A DNA stretch of 64,000 bases from Lampropedia aestuarii (lineage in GTDB: Bacteria; Pseudomonadota; Gammaproteobacteria; Burkholderiales; Burkholderiaceae_C), in contig NZ_SSWX01000014.1 in the NCBI RefSeq assembly GCF_004803635.1, positions 28,778 through 92,777 of the forward strand, in the 5' to 3' direction. Shown here in pieces: positions 58,500 through 64,000 of this stretch (within the stretch, counting starts at the first letter, position 1; the number at the start of each line of letters is the position of its first letter). The position numbers and the translations under genes are program-made. Below the pieces are notes generated by a model. The model worked only from the letters and a program-made list of their open reading frames with translations. It was not told the DNA's origin and searched no databases.

Positions 58500-59506
58500 A
58501 ACTTATGCACAATGCCTACGCCGTAAGTATTGCCTTTGGGAGTTGGCATGCGCTCGCCGGTCGTGGAGTTGGTCGTGCCATTGAGCAACTGGCCACTGTC
58601 GTTCATACGGCCATATGCGGCATACAGCCGCGTGCGGCTGGAAAACTTGTAATTGCCAAACAATTCATACGCCGTGGCTTTTTTATAGGAAGGGTTAGAG
58701 CTGTTGGTCAAGCGAGCACCCTGCAAACCGACGGTAAAGCTGCCAAAGGGCACGGCAGCGCCAAGGCCAAAGCCCCTGCCAGCCAGCTCGGTCTCGCGCT
58801 GTTTAAACAGGCCACTGACCTCCACAACCTTGAAGTCGTATTTGGCAGCCAGGGTGTAGCCAGTGCGGTTGCCTGGCTCGCTGCTGACCTTCGCTTGAAC
58901 GGCTGCCCCGAGCATCAAACCGCCATTGGAATAGCGTCCTGAGACTTGGAGAAAGTCCTTATTGGGCGAGCCGCCACGGTTCTCCTTGAACACATAGCCC
59001 ACGCGCGCATCGAAGCCACCGAACTTCGGTGTCGAATACTGAATCTGGCTGTTTTGACGCGAACTTCCCCCCAGGCTGCCATTGGCTGCAAGCCCCAAAT
59101 TTCTCAGCGCAGACGAACCTTCTGCAGAGTCATTCAGATCAAAAATGGCGATATTGCGCGCCTCTGGCGTGCTGCTGCGGCCCATCGTCAAGGCGCCGAA
59201 TGCGCCACTGAGCCCCACCCATGCTTGGCGATTGAAACCGCCATTGCCAGCCACTGCGCCACTGCCCAAATCGATCACCCCGGACTCGAAATGAAAGTCC
59301 GCCTTCAAACCACCCCCCAAATCCTCACTGCCGCGCAGGCCCCAGCGCGACACCCCGGTGTAGCTGGAAATAAAGCCAACATCGTTCATCGTGTAGCGCT
59401 GCCCCAGCCCCGCATCCAATTCGCCGTAAAGCACGACATTCGACTGCGCGGGCGCATGGCCTAATACAGCGCCAAGCACAATAGCAGCGCTCCATACTTG
59501 CTTCAT
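58496..59506 (-). CDS. Outer-membrane porin (Omp32-like, Gram-negative porin family)
   Basis: Trimeric beta-barrel porin of 336 residues. Signal peptide of about 21 residues (ending GHAPAQS), then VVLYGELDAGLG, the usual Burkholderiales porin opening, SRWGLRGSEDLGGGLKADFHFESG, and a C-terminal phenylalanine (GVGIVHKF) required for assembly. GGAGAG lies before ATG 59506. The leader has a strong hairpin. The TAA stop falls in the terminus of repeat copy C. Confidence 0.93.
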   Translation of the reverse strand: MKQVWSAAIVLGAVLGHAPAQSNVVLYGELDAGLGQRYTMNDVGFISSYTGVSRWGLRGSEDLGGGLKADFHFESGVIDLGSGAVAGNGGFNRQAWVGLSGAFGALTMGRSSTPEARNIAIFDLNDSAEGSSALRNLGLAANGSLGGSSRQNSQIQYSTPKFGGFDARVGYVFKENRGGSPNKDFLQVSGRYSNGGLMLGAAVQAKVSSEPGNRTGYTLAAKYDFKVVEVSGLFKQRETELAGRGFGLGAAVPFGSFTVGLQGARLTNSSNPSYKKATAYELFGNYKFSSRTRLYAAYGRMNDSGQLLNGTTNSTTGERMPTPKGNTYGVGIVHKF

Positions 59507-59531
59507 AGTGGACTCTCCAAACAGATCTCTA

Positions 59532-59556
59532 CCTCCCCGTTGTGTGCGTGGGGAGG
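59532..59556 (-). promoter_or_regulatory. Hairpin in the porin mRNA leader
   Basis: Perfect stem CCTCCCC/GGGGAGG with an 11-nt loop, about 25 bp before the porin start and just before its ribosome site. There is no T-run, so it is more likely an mRNA stability or translation element than a terminator. The rest of the gap to 59845 shows no gene. Confidence 0.4.
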
Positions 59557-59845
59557 CTTATGTTGAGACAAGCAAAGAACTCAACCTCTTCTTTGCAACG
59601 TAGCCGCAGCTGGTCTCGTCTGCCCAATAAGGCCATTGGACTCCCAGTCATGCAGTGAGATGGATTGGAGCGCCAAAACATGACAAGTTGAAGATTTATT
59701 TGCGCCAAATCGCCAGTAAGCGACACTGGAGACACTAGTCCACATTTGAAACCTCTGCTGGGACAATCTGAAGTGTTATCAAATAGTTAGATGTCTGGCC
59801 TGCCCTACTGGCCAAGCGCGCAAGTACGCAAGTACTCTGTATTTA

Positions 59846-61927
59846 TTAGGCCCCAAACAAGCGCGACTTCAACTGATTCAACTTATCCCGCAAAGCCGCA
59901 GCCTGTTCGAACTCCAGATTGCGCGCATGTTCGAGCATTTGCTTCTCGATGCGTTTGATCTCGCGTGAGGCTTCTTTCTCGGTCATCTCCAGCAGCTCGA
60001 CTTCGTAGGCCTCGTTCTGCACCTGCGTTTCTTTTTCGCGGCTGGCTTTTTCGCTGTAGACACCGTCGATCAGGTCGCGCACTTGTTTTTTGATCGTGCG
60101 TGGGGTGATGCCGTGTTCTGCGTTGTGGGCGATTTGCTTGTCGCGGCGGCGCTGGGTTTCGCCCATGGCTTTGCGCATCGATTCGGTGATGCGGTCGGCG
60201 TACAAGATGGCTTTGCCCTTGGCATTGCGGGCGGCGCGGCCGATGGTTTGGATCAGGCTGCGTTCGGCGCGCAAAAAGCCTTCCTTGTCGGCGTCCAGAA
60301 TGGCGACCAGTGACACCTCGGGAATGTCCAGGCCTTCGCGCAATAAGTTGATGCCCACCAACACATCGAAGGTGCCCAGGCGCAAATCACGGATGATTTC
60401 GACACGCTCAACGGTGTCTACATCGCTGTGCAAGTAGCGTACTTTGACGCCGTTTTCGGTCAGGTATTCGGTCAATTGCTCGGCCATGCGCTTGGTCAAG
60501 GTCGTGATCAATACGCGGTCGCCCTGCTCGGTGCGGTGGCGGATTTCCTGCAGTACATCGTCGACCTGGTTGGTCGCTGGGCGCACTTCGACTTCGGGGT
60601 CAAGCAAGCCGGTGGGCCGCACGATTTGTTCGACCACGTTGCTGGCGTGTTCCTGCTCGTAGGCCGCTGGCGTGGCCGAGACAAACACGACCTGGCGCAT
60701 GCGTTCTTCAAATTCGGCAAATTTCAAAGGCCGGTTGTCCAATGCCGAGGGCAGGCGGAAGCCGTATTCGACCAGGGTCATTTTGCGCGCCCGGTCGCCG
60801 TTGTACATGGCGTTGAGCTGGCCAATCATTTGATGGCTTTCGTCCAGGAACATCAGCGCATCAGGCGGCAGGTAATCGGTCAAGGTCGCTGGTGGCTCGC
60901 CGGGCAGACTGCCTGATAAGTGGCGGCTGTAGTTTTCAATGCCTTTGCAGTGCCCGACTTCGCTGAGCATTTCCAGATCAAAGCGGGTGCGTTGCTCCAA
61001 CCGCTGGGCTTCCACCAGCTTACCCATGCCGGTGAGCTCGGCCAGGCGCTCGCGCAACTCAGCCTTGATGGTTTCGACCGCTTGCAGCACTTTTTCACGC
61101 GGCGTGGCGTAGTGGCTGCTGGGGTAGACGACAAAGCGCGGCACTTTCTGGATGATTTTGCCGGTCAGCGGGTCAAACAGTTGCAGGGACTCGACTTCGT
61201 CGTCAAACAGCTCGATGCGCAACGCCAGCTCGGAGTTTTCAGACGGGAACACATCAATTGTGTCGCCCCGCACGCGGAAGGTGCCGCGCGCAAAGTCCAT
61301 GTCGTTGCGGGTGTACTGCATGCGCACCAACTGGGCGATCAGATCGCGCTGGTTGGCGAGACCTCCATTGCGCAAGATCAGCCGCATTTGCATGTAGTCT
61401 TCCGGCGCGCCAATGCCGTAGATGGCTGAGACGGTGGCCACAATCACCACATCGCGGCGCTCCAGTACGCTTTTGGTGGCCGAGAGCCGCATTTGCTCAA
61501 TCTGCTCGTTGATCGCACTGTCTTTTTCAATGAACAGATCGCGCTGCGGCACATAGGCTTCGGGCTGGTAGTAGTCGTAGTAGCTGACGAAGTACTCGAC
61601 TGCATTCTTTGGAAAGAACTCGCGAAACTCGCTATAGAGCTGCGCGGCCAAAGTTTTATTGGGAGCGAACACAATGGCCGGTCGCCCCAGCCGGGCAATC
61701 GTATTGGCCATCGTGAAGGTTTTGCCAGAGCCCGTCACGCCCAGCAGGGTTTGAAAGACCTCGCCGTTTTCCACGCCTTCGACCAAACCGGCAATCGCGG
61801 TCGGCTGGTCGCCTGCGGGCGGGTATGGCTGGTACAGCTCAAAGGGCGAGTTCTCAAAACTCACAAACTGACCGGCGGGCTCGGAAGACGCCAGAGTGGG
61901 CGCAATATCGTTTGGCATGTCTGTCAT
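59846..61927 (-). CDS. uvrB: Excinuclease ABC subunit UvrB
   Basis: Damage-recognition helicase-like subunit of nucleotide excision repair, 693 residues. Walker [11 protein letters not shown], the beta-hairpin [19 protein letters not shown]-like LFLDESHQ equivalent ([12 protein letters not shown]), motif [11 protein letters not shown], and a C-terminal UVR domain that contacts UvrC. ATG 61927 or 61918 both fit; the open frame extends to 61981, but that part is non-family. I see no convincing LexA box. Divergent from an aminotransferase gene. Confidence 0.96.
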   Translation of the reverse strand: MTDMPNDIAPTLASSEPAGQFVSFENSPFELYQPYPPAGDQPTAIAGLVEGVENGEVFQTLLGVTGSGKTFTMANTIARLGRPAIVFAPNKTLAAQLYSEFREFFPKNAVEYFVSYYDYYQPEAYVPQRDLFIEKDSAINEQIEQMRLSATKSVLERRDVVIVATVSAIYGIGAPEDYMQMRLILRNGGLANQRDLIAQLVRMQYTRNDMDFARGTFRVRGDTIDVFPSENSELALRIELFDDEVESLQLFDPLTGKIIQKVPRFVVYPSSHYATPREKVLQAVETIKAELRERLAELTGMGKLVEAQRLEQRTRFDLEMLSEVGHCKGIENYSRHLSGSLPGEPPATLTDYLPPDALMFLDESHQMIGQLNAMYNGDRARKMTLVEYGFRLPSALDNRPLKFAEFEERMRQVVFVSATPAAYEQEHASNVVEQIVRPTGLLDPEVEVRPATNQVDDVLQEIRHRTEQGDRVLITTLTKRMAEQLTEYLTENGVKVRYLHSDVDTVERVEIIRDLRLGTFDVLVGINLLREGLDIPEVSLVAILDADKEGFLRAERSLIQTIGRAARNAKGKAILYADRITESMRKAMGETQRRRDKQIAHNAEHGITPRTIKKQVRDLIDGVYSEKASREKETQVQNEAYEVELLEMTEKEASREIKRIEKQMLEHARNLEFEQAAALRDKLNQLKSRLFGA

Positions 61928-62214
61928 ACGGCACGTGAAAAGCAACCCACCACTGTAACGCATGGACAAAGACGCTGCCAAGCCAAGGCTGCCTATGATG
62001 GAGGGCCCCCGAAGCTGCCCAGCAAGCTCAAATAGGACCAGTCAAGCCGACTTTTTTGCGCCTCATGTGCACGATGTGGCTACGCAAAGCGTTATTGGGC
62101 CGCTGCAAAAGACTTTTCATTGAGGGGAACAGGCCTTAGGAGTGGCTGTTTCGGCAACTGCGCCATGGTTTTCCCACACACGCTCGGATGAAAGTTCTAC
62201 AATCTTGCACGTCT

Positions 62215-62226
62215 AGGGTCAACCCT
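62215..62226. promoter_or_regulatory. Short dyad upstream of the aminotransferase gene
   Basis: AGGGT-CA-ACCCT about 62 bp before the start, just after a TACAAT (62198-62203) that may be a -10. The remaining 361-bp gap between uvrB and this gene shows no other feature. Function unknown. Confidence 0.25.
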
Positions 62227-62288
62227 TGGGACACCCCTTGATAAAACCGTTTGGATTTTTGATTTTTTAAACCCATCTAGGACGTTTC

Positions 62289-63485
62289 ATGTCACTGTTT
62301 TCCGCCGTCGAACTGGCCCCACGCGACCCCATCTTGGGCCTGAACGAACAATTTGCCGCAGACACCAACCCAAACAAGGTGAACTTGGGTGTAGGCGTGT
62401 ATTTCGACGAAAACGGCAAACTGCCCCTGCTGCAAGCAGTACAAAAAGCAGAGGCTGCATTGCAAGCCAACCCTAAAGCCCGTGGCTACCTGCCAATTGA
62501 CGGCCTGGCCACCTACGACCAAGGCGTCAAAGAGCTGGTGTTTGGCAAAACCTCTGAGCCAGTCACCTCGGGCCGCATCGCCACGATTCAAGCCATCGGT
62601 GGCACGGGCGGCCTGAAAGTCGGCGCCGACTTCCTGCACAATCTCAACCCTGCTGCCAAAGTGTTGATCTCCAACCCAAGCTGGGAAAACCACCGTGCAA
62701 TTTTCCAAAAGGCTGGTTTTGAAGTGGGCACTTACGCTTACTACGACGCAGCGACCCGCAGCATCGACTTCAATGGCCTGCTGGCGGACCTGAACGCGGC
62801 TGCTGCTGGCACCGTCGTGGTCCTGCACGCTTGCTGCCACAACCCAACCGGCTACGACCTGAATGAAGCCCAGTGGGACCAGATCATTGCGGTTGTCAAA
62901 GCCAAGAGCCTGACCCCATTCCTGGACATGGCCTACCAAGGTTTCTCCCAAGGTTTGGCAGAAGACGGCGCCGTGATCGGTAAATTCATCGCCGCTGACC
63001 TGACTTTCCTGGTTTCTACATCGTTCTCCAAAAGCTTTAGCCTGTACGGCGAGCGTGTCGGTGCATTGTCGGTTGTGACCCAAGACAAAGAAGAAGCTGC
63101 ACGCGTTTTGAGCCAGTTGAAAGCGACCATCCGCACCAACTACTCCAACCCACCTACACACGGTGCAGCGGTGGTTGCTCACGTGCTGGGCAACGACGAG
63201 CTGCGCGCTCTGTGGGAAAAAGAGCTGGGCGAGATGCGCGTGCGCATCAAAGCCATGCGCCACAAACTGGTCGAAGGCCTCAAAGCCGCAGGCGTGACAC
63301 AAGACGTGTCCTACATCACCACCCAAATCGGCATGTTCAGCTACTCGGGCCTGAGTAAAGAGCAAATGGTGCGCCTGCGCAACGAATTTGGCGTGTACGG
63401 CACCGACAGCGGCCGTATTTGCGTGGCTGCTTTGAACGAACACAACGTGACCTACGTGGCCAATTCAATTGCCAAAGTGATGTAA
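62289..63485 (+). CDS. tyrB: Aspartate/aromatic amino acid aminotransferase
   Basis: Class I PLP aminotransferase of 398 residues, of the AspC/TyrB subgroup (NLGVGVYFDENGKLPLL at the front, NPSWENHRAIF, HACCHNPTGYDL). The PLP lysine is Lys248 in STSFSKSFSLYGERVG, and the carboxylate-binding arginine is in GRICVAALN. The sequence cannot separate aspartate from aromatic preference. It is divergent from uvrB and monocistronic, with a strong terminator after it. Confidence 0.92.
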   Translation: MSLFSAVELAPRDPILGLNEQFAADTNPNKVNLGVGVYFDENGKLPLLQAVQKAEAALQANPKARGYLPIDGLATYDQGVKELVFGKTSEPVTSGRIATIQAIGGTGGLKVGADFLHNLNPAAKVLISNPSWENHRAIFQKAGFEVGTYAYYDAATRSIDFNGLLADLNAAAAGTVVVLHACCHNPTGYDLNEAQWDQIIAVVKAKSLTPFLDMAYQGFSQGLAEDGAVIGKFIAADLTFLVSTSFSKSFSLYGERVGALSVVTQDKEEAARVLSQLKATIRTNYSNPPTHGAAVVAHVLGNDELRALWEKELGEMRVRIKAMRHKLVEGLKAAGVTQDVSYITTQIGMFSYSGLSKEQMVRLRNEFGVYGTDSGRICVAALNEHNVTYVANSIAKVM

Positions 63486-63534
63486 ATGCACGACTCGTGC
63501 ATGGAAGCGTCCATGCATTGAAACAATTGAAAAT

Positions 63535-63567
63535 AAAGCGCCTACCCAAAGTAAGGCGCTTTTTTTA
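63535..63567 (+). terminator. Rho-independent terminator of the aminotransferase gene
   Basis: Stem AAAGCGCCT/AGGCGCTTT with a 10-nt loop and a T-run, 50 bp past the stop. The stretch 63568-63813 shows no recognisable gene. Confidence 0.9.
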
Positions 63568-63813
63568 TGCCTTGAACCGGGCAATCGCCGCTGCTCTGCG
63601 GCATCTTGCGCCTAACAGACCACCTGCCACTTTTGGTGACAATTTCGTCATCAAAGAGGTCACAAGCCCCTCTATTCTTTTTGTCTGACACTTCTCACTG
63701 TGCCGCTCACGAAAAACGTATCAAGGCAATACCCTAGGAATCAACAACACCAATATGACAACACGTCAATACTTACAACTATTTATTTAAATCCATTTCA
63801 ATTAATCGATATC

Positions 63814-64000
63814 TAACAGCCTGTTCAAAGTCTCCACGCAGACCGCGTTGGAGGCCAAAGGGATACGATGCGCGGCAAAAACCGCAGTCGGGCTATCTGC
63901 CCGGCGAGGATTTTTAACAAGGCAGCGTGCCTTTTGGGCGCCAACCCGAAGGGCAAGGCATCGGTTCGCATTGCTTCTACACGTAGAAATGCAAAAGAGC
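63814..64000 (+). repeat. Inverted-repeat element, copy G (related, cut by window edge)
   Basis: Begins TAACAGCCTGTTCAAAGTCTCC and continues with ACGCAGACCGCGTTGGAGGCCAAAGG, close to the interior of copy D (ACGCAGCCGCGTTGAAGCCCCAAAGG). Beyond that it diverges from the other copies. The far end is not in the window. Confidence 0.5.

Noticed and set aside
61928..62010. LexA (SOS) box before uvrB
   Set aside because: CTGT occurs, but not with ACAG at the required spacing.
62292..63443. 383-residue antisense frame opposite the aminotransferase gene
   Set aside because: Same reason: exact shadow of a conserved gene, no ribosome site, no recognisable domain.

Overview
The window looks like a chromosomal segment of a betaproteobacterium of the order Burkholderiales, most like Comamonadaceae. 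The basis is gene content and protein style: a ferredoxin-type cysI-DUF934-cysH-cysD-cysN sulfate assimilation operon, an FdxA/TrxB-like ferredoxin reductase pair, a stand-alone infA, an Omp32-like porin, a long RpoD with a Lys/Ala-rich N-terminal tail, and uvrB divergent from an aromatic/aspartate aminotransferase. By eye the GC content is in the high fifties, and the genus cannot be resolved. No rRNA, CRISPR array, prophage or intact transposase gene is visible.

Layout. 1-1.6 kb: metN (cut by the left edge) and metI. 2.2-6.3 kb: two hydrogen-peroxide enzymes, katA and katG, with a shared OxyR-like sequence upstream of each. 6.6-7.2 kb: SYLF-domain lipoprotein. 7.5-12.9 kb: sulfate assimilation operon, followed by fdxA and a ferredoxin reductase-like flavoprotein (13-14.4 kb). 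14.6-15.4 kb: metQ on the opposite strand with a structured leader. 15.8-16.7 kb: infA and an AhpD-like protein. 17-22 kb: BMP-type nucleoside ABC transporter. 22.2-26 kb: ClC exchanger and two AEC carriers. 26.2-32.4 kb: acyl-CoA synthetase, YigZ, cobT-cobS-cobC, threonine aldolase. 32.5-34 kb: LysR regulator and three identical tandem tRNA-Asn genes. 34.3-38.8 kb: Lys-C-like lipoprotein protease and rpoD. 39-47.5 kb: kdpABC, an unknown small gene, kdpD and kdpE on the minus strand. 47.8-55 kb: solitary branched-chain-amino-acid-type binding protein, TetR regulator, CoA ligase and a single-chain acyl-CoA carboxylase. 55-59.5 kb: FMN glutamate-synthase-like protein, SMP-30 lactonase, porin. 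59.8-63.5 kb: uvrB and aminotransferase.

How the parts work together. The cys operon carries sulfate through APS/PAPS to sulfide. CysI comes without a CysJ flavoprotein, so the adjacent FdxA and reductase are plausible electron donors. MetNI and MetQ form one methionine uptake system, but their genes are 13 kb apart on opposite strands. KdpABC is the high-affinity potassium pump controlled by KdpDE, and a KdpE-like box and a (CTGG)9 microsatellite lie upstream of kdpA. The TetR/ligase/carboxylase block looks like a small acid-activation and carboxylation module with its own operator.

The most unusual signals are not classical genes. First, there is a family of short inverted-repeat elements (at least eight full, partial or decayed copies) with termini like TAGARCCTGTTYAMRATCT; in three places the terminal TAA is the stop codon of the preceding gene. 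Second, the metQ leader has a compact three-way-junction-like RNA fold. Third, the tRNA-Asn gene is a perfect 161-bp tandem triplication. Fourth, a roughly 125-130 residue reading frame of unknown function sits between kdpC and kdpD.
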